NCBI GenBank assembly: GCA_964587525.1
Contig: CAZPLZ010000102.1
Span: forward strand, 1 to 12,192
Origin: CAZPLZ01 sp964587525
GTDB taxonomy: Bacteria > Oederibacteriota > CAKKQC01
Length of the DNA: 12,192 bases
Direction of reading: 5' to 3'
Shown here: piece by piece, positions 5,495 through 12,192 of the stretch
Numbering within the stretch: position 1 is the first letter of the stretch
How the letters are laid out: every line of letters starts with the position of its first letter
The notes under the pieces: generated by a model
Told to the model about the DNA's origin: nothing
The model's database searches: none
The model's input: the letters and a program-made list of their open reading frames with translations, nothing else
Position numbers and translations under genes: made by a program

Positions 5495-5989
5495 ATGAAA
5501 AGGATGAAGAAACTTTTGGCCACAATCGGGATCAGCGAGGTATGGGGCCTGGGAATCGTCTATTCGCACAATCCGGCTGCGAGCGGGGACCAGGAAGCTT
5601 CGGTCCTAAAGTTTGGCGGTGCGTATGATCTCGACCTGCACGAAAGTCGTTGGTTGTTGCTGGCTGCGGACGCCCAGCTTTTGCGTCACGGTGCCGGTCT
5701 GATCCGCGTCGGAGCCGAAAAGACATTTTTCAAACAGATCGCGGTGCGCGCAGGCTATGTGCAGAGCCTGACCGACATCGGAACGCGTCAGCCTACGGGT
5801 CTCTCCACCGGTTTGGGAATGTCGTACCATAACATCACGGTTGACTACGGCCTTCTCCCTGGTAGCGGGCGTGGCATGTCTCACCAGATCAGTTTCACCT
5901 TCAAGTTTGGTCTTCAAACCGAATCAATCTACAAGGCAAAACCTGCCCAATTTAACATCACGGAGGATCTATCATGGCAAATATCTTGA
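5495..5989 (+). CDS. short PorV/UPF0164-like outer-membrane barrel protein (C-terminal half)
   Basis: Most of this 164-aa product matches the C-terminal half of PorV/UPF0164-type outer-membrane proteins by pattern: VWGLGIVYS, LLLAADAQL, VGAEKTFFKQIAVRAGY, TGLSTGLGMSYHNITVDYGL, HQISFTFKFG. Members of that family are normally about 300 residues or more, so the N-terminal half is missing. The start MKRMKKLLATIGIS looks like the beginning of a signal peptide joined straight to mid-barrel sequence, suggesting an internal deletion. Usual barrels end at the final FKFG strand (136-139), but here 25 further residues follow and the stop lies 16 nt inside the next gene. AAGGAGGAGAAGG precedes the ATG. 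Export is uncertain because the hydrophobic stretch contains a Glu. First gene of a sigma54-controlled operon. Confidence 0.7.
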   Translation: MKRMKKLLATIGISEVWGLGIVYSHNPAASGDQEASVLKFGGAYDLDLHESRWLLLAADAQLLRHGAGLIRVGAEKTFFKQIAVRAGYVQSLTDIGTRQPTGLSTGLGMSYHNITVDYGLLPGSGRGMSHQISFTFKFGLQTESIYKAKPAQFNITEDLSWQIS

Positions 5990-6357
5990 TCGTAGAGGAC
6001 GAACAAGCGCTGACTAATCTGCTAGCTGAAATTTTCAGTACCCATCAACTGGCGATTGCGCGCGACGGTGAGGAAGGTCACGAAAAAGCTCGAGAGAGCC
6101 GTCCCGATTTGATCATTCTGGATATTGGTCTCCCAACACTGGATGGCCTCACTCTGTGCGACCTTCTGAAATCGGATCCAGAACTGAAGCACGTTCCCGT
6201 ACTCATCCTCACCGGCAGAGGCCGGATCCAGGACATTGAGGATGCCTTCAGCAGAGGAGCCGACGATTATATCGTCAAGCTGTTTTCTCTCCGTATCCTT
6301 GAGGGCCGGGTCGAAGCCTTGCTGAGTCCAAGTCCGGTCCTGGCCGCCACCTCGTGA
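5974..6357 (+). CDS. stand-alone receiver (REC) response regulator
   Basis: This 127-aa receiver has E8/D9, phospho-acceptor D50 (IILDIGLPTLDG), T80 (LILTG) and K102. No output domain follows. The usual Lys-Pro after the last strand is Lys-Leu (YIVKLFS): the cis-proline-bearing loop is altered, which may affect switching. The ATG at 5974 has GGAGG 8 nt upstream and overlaps the previous gene by 16 nt. The stop overlaps the next start as GTGA. It is therefore the middle gene of a tightly coupled three-gene operon and should be made together with two outer-membrane proteins. It is distinct in sequence from the receiver at 1254-1640. Kinase partner unknown. Confidence 0.88.
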   Translation: MANILIVEDEQALTNLLAEIFSTHQLAIARDGEEGHEKARESRPDLIILDIGLPTLDGLTLCDLLKSDPELKHVPVLILTGRGRIQDIEDAFSRGADDYIVKLFSLRILEGRVEALLSPSPVLAATS

Positions 6358-7238
6358 ACAAGCAGCCCTTTCATCTGGCTGCAACGCTGGGTGGCATCCT
6401 GCTGACCCAGGCCGTTTGGGCGGGCGTGGAGACCATTACGGCTGACGGGAGGAAGGTGGCATCGGGATTTTACGCGGTCCCTGAAAGCCGTTGGCGCGTG
6501 GGTGCATCAATCGGGTGGGCCGGAGTCAATCTAGACGAGCTGGGAGGGAGCATGACCGCAGAGGCGGCGGACGTCAATCAGATATTCACGCAGTTGTTCT
6601 ACGGGGATGGGCGGGTAACTTCAAAGACAACAAAAGGTGGACTCAATGTGGAAGGAGAAATCGGGTATGCGCTTACGGAACACATAGGGATTGGCGGAAG
6701 ACTGGGATGGTTCCAGCCAGGTGAGATGGCCGCAAGGGGCGATGCCCAGGGGACGTATCGTGGGCACGATGCGTTTTCGGCCTACTCGGACTCGGTCTCG
6801 TTGTTGCTGGTGCCTCTATTGATGGGTGGATGGATCGAGAGCAGCGAAGACGAGAGTGGTCTCCGGGCCTGGGGCTCTCTCTTTTTCGGTCCAGCCATTG
6901 CCCGCGGCGAATTCAGGCATCAGTATCAGGTCACGGTCCCCGCACTTTCGATCAGGGAAGGATTCAACAAGTCGGTCCTGTTCACCGGCAGGACGTTTGC
7001 CGTCGAAATCGGAGGAGGGCTGAACAAGGTCGTCACAAAACATTTTGCAGTCTTCATTGAAGCGGGATACCGACTGGCGAACGTGATGCACATGACTGCG
7101 GCTCAGGACGTGGACTTCAACGATGACGGGGTCGTGGATGTGAAGAAAGGTGAACGCTACACCAACAGCAAGAATCAGCCGGTGCAATTCGATTTTAGTG
7201 GCTTCAAGGTCAACCTGAGTCTGCGGTCGGCGTTTTAA
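6354..7238 (+). CDS. outer-membrane beta-barrel protein, unassigned family
   Basis: The 294-aa product has a signal peptide (MNKQPFHLAATLGGILLTQA, cleavage after AVWA at residue 23). It then shows alternating amphipathic strands (RWRVGASIGWAGVNLD, GLNVEGEIGYALTEHIGIGGRLGWF, TFAVEIGGGLNKVVTKHFAVFIEAGYRLA). The final strand FKVNLSLRSAF ends in Phe, the usual Bam-recognition ending. A DxNxDGxxD calcium-loop motif (DFNDDGVVD, 254-262) sits in the last loop, probably external. The start is GTG at 6354, overlapping the receiver stop by 4 nt, so translation is coupled. Third gene of the sigma54-driven operon. I do not recognise a specific family. A porin-like or surface adhesin role is possible. Confidence 0.8.
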   Translation: MNKQPFHLAATLGGILLTQAVWAGVETITADGRKVASGFYAVPESRWRVGASIGWAGVNLDELGGSMTAEAADVNQIFTQLFYGDGRVTSKTTKGGLNVEGEIGYALTEHIGIGGRLGWFQPGEMAARGDAQGTYRGHDAFSAYSDSVSLLLVPLLMGGWIESSEDESGLRAWGSLFFGPAIARGEFRHQYQVTVPALSIREGFNKSVLFTGRTFAVEIGGGLNKVVTKHFAVFIEAGYRLANVMHMTAAQDVDFNDDGVVDVKKGERYTNSKNQPVQFDFSGFKVNLSLRSAF

Positions 7239-7337
7239 CAGACGCCTCTCGGACAATCCTTCCACCGCACACAGCATAGAGTAAGAATCCATTCACTAGG
7301 TAGCAGTTGTTAACGTTCCGCAAGCTCACCTGGCCCG

Positions 7338-8690
7338 TCATTGCGTCACCGCGGGACGTAGTTCATGCACCCGGAGCTTCACGATCCTGACTTCGCCGCC
7401 CCTCGAGAAGAATTCGAGGTTATGCTCCGTGGATTTGGGAAGGAAACAGGATGCAAGCGTGACGCTGCCCTCTCCCAGAAATGCCTCCATCGAAGTCCTA
7501 TCGACGAGCACGCGCAACGTCATACGGTCGGTCCCGGACTCCGACGGAACCTGCCGGCCGCCGAAGGAGAGCGTCTTTCGGTCGCGGTCGTAGACGAGGT
7601 CGTGTCCCCTCACCCGAACTCCAAGGATGGCTCCGGGCGCCGGCTCAAACTCGACGGAAAGATCTAGGAGCTCGCAGTCGACGTCCGGAACCAGCGCCTC
7701 GCCGGGCTTGAGCGTCACGTCTTTCCACTCGTGGACTTTCCCGTAGAGGGCCTCGATCTCGCGGATCGGCATCCGACACAGCCTGATTCCCTGCGGCAAG
7801 GCCCTGAGCGTCAGCTCGTACGGAAACGACATCTGCTGATTAAATGGCATTCCCGGGTACTCTCCGCCAGTCAACCACGAGATCTGTATCCGCCGGCCGT
7901 CAGATTCGGGGATGTCGCTCCAGGTCTGCGCGGCATAATCGCAACCCCCGCCCGCCCGGAACGGGCCGCTTTCCACCGTGAATTCCCGCCCGTCAAACCT
8001 ACCGATCGCGTACACGGTAGGAGCGGTCCAGAAAACCAATTTCCTGTTCTCCACGTTGCCGTCCACCGCCAACTCGAAGAAGTCGGGACACTCTCTGCCA
8101 TGTTCGATCCTGACGTCGCCCAGACGCTCCCACTTCTTCAGATCGGCCGAGCCGAGGAGGGCGTAATCGTTCCCGTCAACGAAGAGGGCCATGATCCATC
8201 TCTTCGTCGGGGCGTGCCATATCACCTTGGGGTCCCGGTTCTCGCCCTTGATATTGGGAATCACGGGGTTGCCCTCGTACTTAACCAGAGTCCGTCCGCG
8301 GTCATTGCTGTACGCAATGCTCTGGGTGTATGGCACGGGCGGCTTCACGTGGTCGCCGGCGGATGTGTAGAAGACGACGATGGGATCCTCATCACCCCGC
8401 TTGAAGCCGGACATGTTGTGCCGATCGACCACGCCCGACCCCGAGTAGATGGTGCCGAGCGCGTCAGGTTCGAGTGAGATTGGAAGCTCCCTCCAGTGCA
8501 CGAGGTCGGAGCTCACCGCGTGCCCCCAATACATGTCCCCCCACTTCGTGGCCCCGGGATTGTGCTGAAAGAAGAGGTGGTATTCCCCCCGGTAGAAGAC
8601 GAGTCCGTTGGGATCGTTCATCCACCCCTTCCGGGGAGTGAAATGGTAGCCGGGGCGGTGTTGCCCGGTTTCTTTCGCGTCAGGCGTCAT
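7338..8690 (-). CDS. glycoside hydrolase family 32 (beta-fructosidase/levanase-like)
   Basis: This 450-aa enzyme shows all GH32 hallmarks. The nucleophile D26 lies in WMNDPNG. RDPK holds the transition-state Asp (D153). The acid/base E200 is in the EC motif (GRECPDFF). GHAVSSDLVHW and IYSGSG lie in the five-bladed propeller (about 10-300). The C-terminal beta-sandwich (about 310-445) includes LRVLVDRTSMEAFLGEGSVTLAS. It should hydrolyse beta-fructosidic bonds in sucrose, levan or inulin. No signal peptide is visible, so it is probably cytoplasmic and acts on imported oligosaccharides. The length fits single-domain bacterial members. It lies 14 nt downstream of the MDR oxidoreductase gene, so the two are likely co-transcribed, although no biochemical link is obvious. 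No sugar transporter or fructokinase gene is in the window. Confidence 0.93.
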   Translation of the reverse strand: MTPDAKETGQHRPGYHFTPRKGWMNDPNGLVFYRGEYHLFFQHNPGATKWGDMYWGHAVSSDLVHWRELPISLEPDALGTIYSGSGVVDRHNMSGFKRGDEDPIVVFYTSAGDHVKPPVPYTQSIAYSNDRGRTLVKYEGNPVIPNIKGENRDPKVIWHAPTKRWIMALFVDGNDYALLGSADLKKWERLGDVRIEHGRECPDFFELAVDGNVENRKLVFWTAPTVYAIGRFDGREFTVESGPFRAGGGCDYAAQTWSDIPESDGRRIQISWLTGGEYPGMPFNQQMSFPYELTLRALPQGIRLCRMPIREIEALYGKVHEWKDVTLKPGEALVPDVDCELLDLSVEFEPAPGAILGVRVRGHDLVYDRDRKTLSFGGRQVPSESGTDRMTLRVLVDRTSMEAFLGEGSVTLASCFLPKSTEHNLEFFSRGGEVRIVKLRVHELRPAVTQ

Positions 8691-8704
8691 GTCGCTTCGT
8701 TCCT

Positions 8705-9706
8705 TCAGGCCCCCACTTTCAGCACAAGTTTTCCAAAATTATCTCCGGAAAAGAGCATCAAGAAGGCCCGATGAAACGACTCCAGCCCGTCGACGACATG
8801 TTCCCTGGTGATCAGCTTCCCCTCCCGTACCCAGGTTGAAAGTTCACGCATGCCTTCCGGATTCCGTTCTTGAAAGTCCGTAACGATGAACCCCTCCATG
8901 CGCGCGCTGCGCACCAGCAACGAGAGGTAATTATTCGGTCCCGGGACGGGTTGAGTCGCGTTGTACTGGGATATACCGCCGCAAAGCACAATGCGCCCAC
9001 GGCGTCGTATGAAGGTCAGCGCCGCCTCCAGTGCCGGACCACCGACGTTGTCGAAATAGACATCGATGCCATCCGGGCACAGCCGCCCCAGCTCCTGGCG
9101 AAGGTCCTGGGTTGCGTAATTAATGGCGGCATCGAACCCGAGTGTTTCGACGACATACCGGCATTTTTCCTCCCTGCCGGCGATACCGATCACCCGGTTT
9201 CCCCTGATCCTGGCAATCTGCCCCACGACCTGACCCACGGCGCCGGCGGCGCCGGAAACCAGAACCGTATCGCCTTTTCTCAGTTGCCCCACGTCCAGCA
9301 AGCCGAAATAAGCGGTTAATCCCGGCATCCCGAGAGCGCCCAGATATCGGGGAAGATGTTCCGGATCAGGGTCAAGCACTTCGAGCCGCTCCACCGGCAT
9401 CACCGCGCGGGTTTGCACCCCGGTTGGCCCTTTCACATAGGTTCCGACTCGCAACCGGTCGTCGGCCGAAACTTCGACCTGTCCGAGACCGATGGCATGC
9501 ATCGCCTCGCCGATTTTCGCCGCAGCAATATAGGAGGGGCCCGCATTCATCATGCCCCGCATGTACGGGTCCAGGGAAACATGGGTAACGCGCACCACAA
9601 CCTGTCCAGGCTGCGGTTCCTCCACCGCCACCTCTTCCATAGTGAAATCTTCCGGCACCGGAAGGCCATGGGGTCTGCGGACGAGTCGGATCTGCTTGGA
9701 TTTCAT
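8705..9706 (-). CDS. zinc-independent MDR-family NAD(P)H-dependent oxidoreductase
   Basis: The 333-aa protein belongs to the leukotriene B4 dehydrogenase/CurA-like branch of medium-chain dehydrogenases. These reduce alpha,beta-unsaturated ketones or aldehydes with NADPH. Evidence: the N-terminal SLDPYMRG (44-51), MPGLTAYFGL (127-136), the dinucleotide-binding SGAAGAVGQ (151-159), DVYFDNVGG and GGISQYN. The zinc ligands of alcohol dehydrogenases are absent, as in this branch. Length is typical. The ATG at 9706 has only a weak ribosome site. A TATGAT box (9735-9730) in the 85-nt gap upstream could serve as a -10, without a clear -35. It is followed closely by the GH32 gene. Confidence 0.92.
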   Translation of the reverse strand: MKSKQIRLVRRPHGLPVPEDFTMEEVAVEEPQPGQVVVRVTHVSLDPYMRGMMNAGPSYIAAAKIGEAMHAIGLGQVEVSADDRLRVGTYVKGPTGVQTRAVMPVERLEVLDPDPEHLPRYLGALGMPGLTAYFGLLDVGQLRKGDTVLVSGAAGAVGQVVGQIARIRGNRVIGIAGREEKCRYVVETLGFDAAINYATQDLRQELGRLCPDGIDVYFDNVGGPALEAALTFIRRRGRIVLCGGISQYNATQPVPGPNNYLSLLVRSARMEGFIVTDFQERNPEGMRELSTWVREGKLITREHVVDGLESFHRAFLMLFSGDNFGKLVLKVGA

Positions 9707-9791
9707 TCTCTACACTCAGACTGGTGGACATCATAGCTTCAATATGGCCACACGCGCTCACCCCCCCTTCTGGTGGTACGAAGGTACGGGG

Positions 9792-11186
9792 TTATTCCAT
9801 ATCTTTCGTTGAACCGACTTTCAGGAAATCTTGGTAATTATTTATCCGGTAAGTAAGAGAGTCGCCTTCCAGAAAAGGTTTCCTGATAAACCAGAGCCCT
9901 TCAATCCACGGTATCGTCTTCGGAACCTTCCAGTGAGGCTGCCATGGCTGGTCCCGCGCTTCCAAGGCGAACCAGTCCCCGGCCCGCATCGGGGAGCCCC
10001 AGGTCGCCTCCTGCTTCAAACCCAGCACCCGGCCCATCCACCAGGGGTTGTTGGGATCGGGCTCACGAGTCTCGTCACCGCTGAACCGGAAAACAACGTC
10101 TTTCAGGTTCCGGTACCAAAGAACTTTCTGCACTTCCACGCGGGCGCCCGGAAAAGGAAGCGGCAGGTCCCGGACAAGAACCTTCTCCTCGCCAAACTCC
10201 AGCCGGGCAACTGCCTCCGATTGGCCGTTGCTGATGTTCCACTGGAAGCCCTCGATTTCCTTCGCGCCGGGTTTCGCATGGACGCGGAAGAACACCTCCG
10301 GCTCGCCCTTTCGCATGGAAACATCCACGTAGAACCGGGCGCCGTTAGGAAAGATGTAGTTATACCGGAGCCGTGCTTCTTCTCCCCCTTCGGCCAGCAC
10401 CTCCACCCGCGGGATGATCGTATCTAACTCGGTGTTATTCCACTTCTTCCCGACCATCACCGTCAGGTCCAAGTTGTTCTTGCTGAAGTACCACCTCGCA
10501 TCGGCCGGGCTGTAGATATCGAACCAGATGATCCCGAAATGGCTTGGGCGCACCCGCAGGCTCCCGTTCTCGCAGAAGATGGTTTCTTCCTTCTCGTCCC
10601 AGCTTATGACCGGGTTGTAGGGCCAATTCTTCTTCCTCTCCCACAATTCAAGGCCGTGCTGGGATCTCGAAAGCGCAAGAAGACTCAAGCCGGCATCGCC
10701 ATTGTCATGAACAGCGATCCCAAGATTTTGACCGGTTTTGACCCGCTTAAGAATGAAGTCGCGTTGAACAGGATTAACGGCTTGTCCCGGCCCCTGCTTG
10801 CCGAACGTGATAAAGAGCTGTTTCCCTCTGACTGTTTCTGGCGCCTTGGCTTTGCTGTCTCGCCAGGACTTGACCGCAGTGATTTTCAGTGTGAATCCCT
10901 TCGTTGTTTTTGAAGAAACCGTTCCCTCAATCAAGCCGTAGAAACCCTTCATTTCGTCGAGCATATCTTGTTTCGACTTTGTCATTCCCCTTGCAGATGA
11001 ATCCAGCAACAGAATGCCGGCTGAGAAAACAGTCAAGAGGCGAGCTTGGCGTGGCCGGTCGCGCGGCCCGACAGTGAAGAACCCGGTCACGGTGGATCGT
11101 TGAGCGCGATCTGATAGAGCCTTTGCGACAGGTCCCACAATGACCCCAACTAACAAAACACCGACAAATGGAGAGAGAGTGTTCAT
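9792..11186 (-). CDS. uncharacterised exported or membrane-anchored protein
   Basis: I do not recognise a named family for this 464-aa product. It has two hydrophobic segments near the start (residues 7-24 and 49-62). The second, RLLTVFSAGILLLDSSARG, resembles a signal peptide by itself, so the first 45 residues may be an extension. Residues about 80-175 (GFYGLIEGTVSSKTTKGFTLKI and on) look like a small beta-barrel/OB-like domain. The rest (about 195-460) is rich in Trp and beta-strand patterns (HFGIIWFDIYSP, GARFYVDVSMRKGEPEVFFRVHAK, NNPWWMGRVLGLKQEATWG), suggesting a beta-sandwich, perhaps carbohydrate-related. The ATG at 11186 overlaps the hydrolase stop by 4 nt (ATGA), has GGAG just upstream and is kept for that reason. 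Role unknown. Confidence 0.75.
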   Translation of the reverse strand: MNTLSPFVGVLLVGVIVGPVAKALSDRAQRSTVTGFFTVGPRDRPRQARLLTVFSAGILLLDSSARGMTKSKQDMLDEMKGFYGLIEGTVSSKTTKGFTLKITAVKSWRDSKAKAPETVRGKQLFITFGKQGPGQAVNPVQRDFILKRVKTGQNLGIAVHDNGDAGLSLLALSRSQHGLELWERKKNWPYNPVISWDEKEETIFCENGSLRVRPSHFGIIWFDIYSPADARWYFSKNNLDLTVMVGKKWNNTELDTIIPRVEVLAEGGEEARLRYNYIFPNGARFYVDVSMRKGEPEVFFRVHAKPGAKEIEGFQWNISNGQSEAVARLEFGEEKVLVRDLPLPFPGARVEVQKVLWYRNLKDVVFRFSGDETREPDPNNPWWMGRVLGLKQEATWGSPMRAGDWFALEARDQPWQPHWKVPKTIPWIEGLWFIRKPFLEGDSLTYRINNYQDFLKVGSTKDME

Positions 11187-11956
11187 TTACTCCTGTCAGC
11201 CCCGTCCGTCGACATGACAAGAATGCGCCTCAAAAACTCTACCTCGCGCTTCCTCGGATTCGCGACCCAAAACAGTTCGTCGCTGTGATCGCCGTCCTCG
11301 ATCGTCATCAACTCGGCCTCGACGCCGACCTTATTCAGAGCGTCGCGCAGGATCTCGCTCTGCGTAAACGGTACGACCGCGTCTTTCGATCCGTGAATTA
11401 GAAGGAACGGCGAGGCGTCCTTTGAAACATACGTAACCGGACTCGCCATGCGTGCCATTTCCATCCGATCCGTGATCGCCCCTCCCAAAAGCATGAGGAG
11501 CCCGTCATTCGGATCGTTCGACCAGGGGTAATCCCGCATCGCACCCCAGGAGGGGAAATCCGACGGACCAAAGTAATCGACCACAGCGTGTACCCGGGAC
11601 GACACGCCCGGCCACCCGCCGTCCCCCTCGAGCTCGGCGACCCCGACCGAGGTCCCCAGCAGGGCCGCGATGTGCCCGCCCGCCGAAAAACCGACAACCC
11701 CGATCCGGTCCGGATCCAGCCCATAGGACTCGGCGTGCGAACGCAAATACCGGATCGCGCACTTGGCGTCGTGGATCTGGGCTGGAAACGCCGCGACGTT
11801 CGCGAGCCGGTAACTGATGCTGGCGGCAATGCATCCCTTCGCCGCGTATTCCTTTACCAAGTCCAGATGGGCCCCACGATCCACCAGCAATCCCGCGATG
11901 ACAGGTACGGACGTGTACTCCCGTGTAATCAGGAATTTTTCGAGATTTTGGCGGGA
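11183..11956 (-). pseudogene. 5'-degraded alpha/beta-hydrolase (BD-FAE/acetyl-esterase-like)
   Basis: From a TTG at 11890 the frame gives 235 residues matching the C-terminal three quarters of small esterases. Key features are ASISYRLANVAAFPAQIHDAK, nucleophile S69 in GFSAGG, LGTS, D170 in HGSKDAVVPF and H202 in EDGDHSDELFW, so the triad is intact. The N-terminal part with the oxyanion-hole HGGGW is not in this frame. The open frame runs back only to 11956 and then meets TGA. A degenerate G-I-A-G-G-S-W-G appears in another frame at about 11880-11905, hinting at small indels. Only about 55 bp separate this from the upstream gene's stop, so the missing 60-80 residues have been lost. No ribosome site precedes the TTG. 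The downstream end overlaps the next gene by 4 nt. Probably inactive, but a shortened product cannot be excluded. Confidence 0.7.
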
Positions 11957-11971
11957 TCACAATTGTGTGAT
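11956..11971. repeat. inverted repeat upstream of the hydrolase frame
   Basis: ATCACA-ATTG-TGTGAT is a perfect 6-bp inverted repeat with a 4-bp loop, containing the palindrome CACAATTGTG (11958-11967). It sits between the upstream stop (12015) and the degraded hydrolase, where an operator could lie. No promoter boxes could be assigned with confidence. Confidence 0.35.
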
Positions 11972-12014
11972 ACAGTTGGAATTTTAAAAACCTTCTCCTG
12001 TCCCTCCCATCTCC

Positions 12015-12192
12015 TTAGTCCCACTGGTTCTCCGGTAGCACGTCCGTGGCATGCGCCTGGACGTGCCCGGGGTATGTCCTCCCGCGCACCCACATCGGCG
12101 GCATGTGGACCTTGCCTTCCCCAACGTACTTTGCGCAGGCGCTCAGATAGTGGGCGACATAGCAGCGGCGGAACGCGTCGGTGCGATTGTCG
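12015..12192 (-). CDS. C-terminus of a phytanoyl-CoA dioxygenase (PhyH)-like protein, partial
   Basis: Fifty-eight codons run in from the right edge and stop at TAA 12017-12015. They begin DNRTDAFRRCYVAHYLSACA and end HATDVLPENQWD. The N-R-T/S-D-x-x-R-R-x-x-x-x-H-Y pattern is characteristic of the end of PhyH-type Fe(II)/2-oxoglutarate oxygenases, where the Arg binds 2-oxoglutarate. The metal ligands would lie outside the window. Assigned by pattern, with moderate certainty. It is on the same strand as the downstream genes, 55-60 bp from the degraded hydrolase. Confidence 0.6.
   Translation of the reverse strand, partial: DNRTDAFRRCYVAHYLSACAKYVGEGKVHMPPMWVRGRTYPGHVQAHATDVLPENQWD

Noticed and set aside
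7239..7337. Convergent gap checked for an intrinsic terminator.
   Set aside because: No GC-rich stem followed by a T-run on either strand could be identified.
7731..8477. A 248-codon open frame on the plus strand.
   Set aside because: It is antisense to the GH32 gene, which has all catalytic motifs, and shows no independent support.

Overview
The window comes from a GC-rich (roughly 57% by eye) Gram-negative-type bacterium. Signal peptides, two outer-membrane beta-barrel candidates and a sigma54 promoter network all imply two membranes. The phylum cannot be fixed from the sequence. The receiver/sigma54/surface-protein half would fit Nitrospirota-, Methylomirabilota- or Deltaproteobacteria-like genomes. 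The hydrolase/GH32/phytanoyl-dioxygenase half recalls Planctomycetota, Verrucomicrobiota and similar groups.

Layout. 1-467 has no convincing gene but holds a nested inverted repeat and a short match to the 5' end of a tRNA-Leu. 468-1160 is a HigB-HigA type II toxin-antitoxin operon (minus strand) with a 19-bp palindromic operator over its promoter. 1254-5123 is a minus-strand signalling and surface-protein block: a stand-alone receiver protein, an NtrC-family sigma54 activator whose last helix is cut off by a frameshift, a PapD/DUF916-like secreted protein, a WxL-like secreted beta-sandwich protein, and a relic of a hybrid histidine kinase. 5495-7238 is a plus-strand operon of three overlapping genes: a short PorV/UPF0164-like barrel, a second stand-alone receiver, and an outer-membrane barrel. 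7338-12192 is a minus-strand metabolic block: GH32 glycosidase, MDR-family NAD(P)H oxidoreductase, an unrecognised exported protein, a 5'-degraded alpha/beta-hydrolase, and the C-terminus of a phytanoyl-CoA-dioxygenase-like protein.

The main result is a small sigma54 regulon read directly from the DNA. Three transcription units (the receiver at 1640, the WxL-like operon at 4767, the barrel/receiver/barrel operon at 5495) each carry a -24/-12 promoter with exact GG-N10-GC spacing. Each also carries a tandem pair of related dyads (consensus about TAGGGA-N4-TTCCCTA, the two 19-20 bp apart) whose promoter-proximal centre lies 73-77 bp upstream of the -12 GC. The obvious candidate activator, an NtrC-type regulator, is encoded between these units at 1912-3243. 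As read, one extra base destroys its DNA-recognition helix. Together this suggests a phosphorelay-controlled envelope or surface-structure programme whose sensor kinase is now missing or only a relic.
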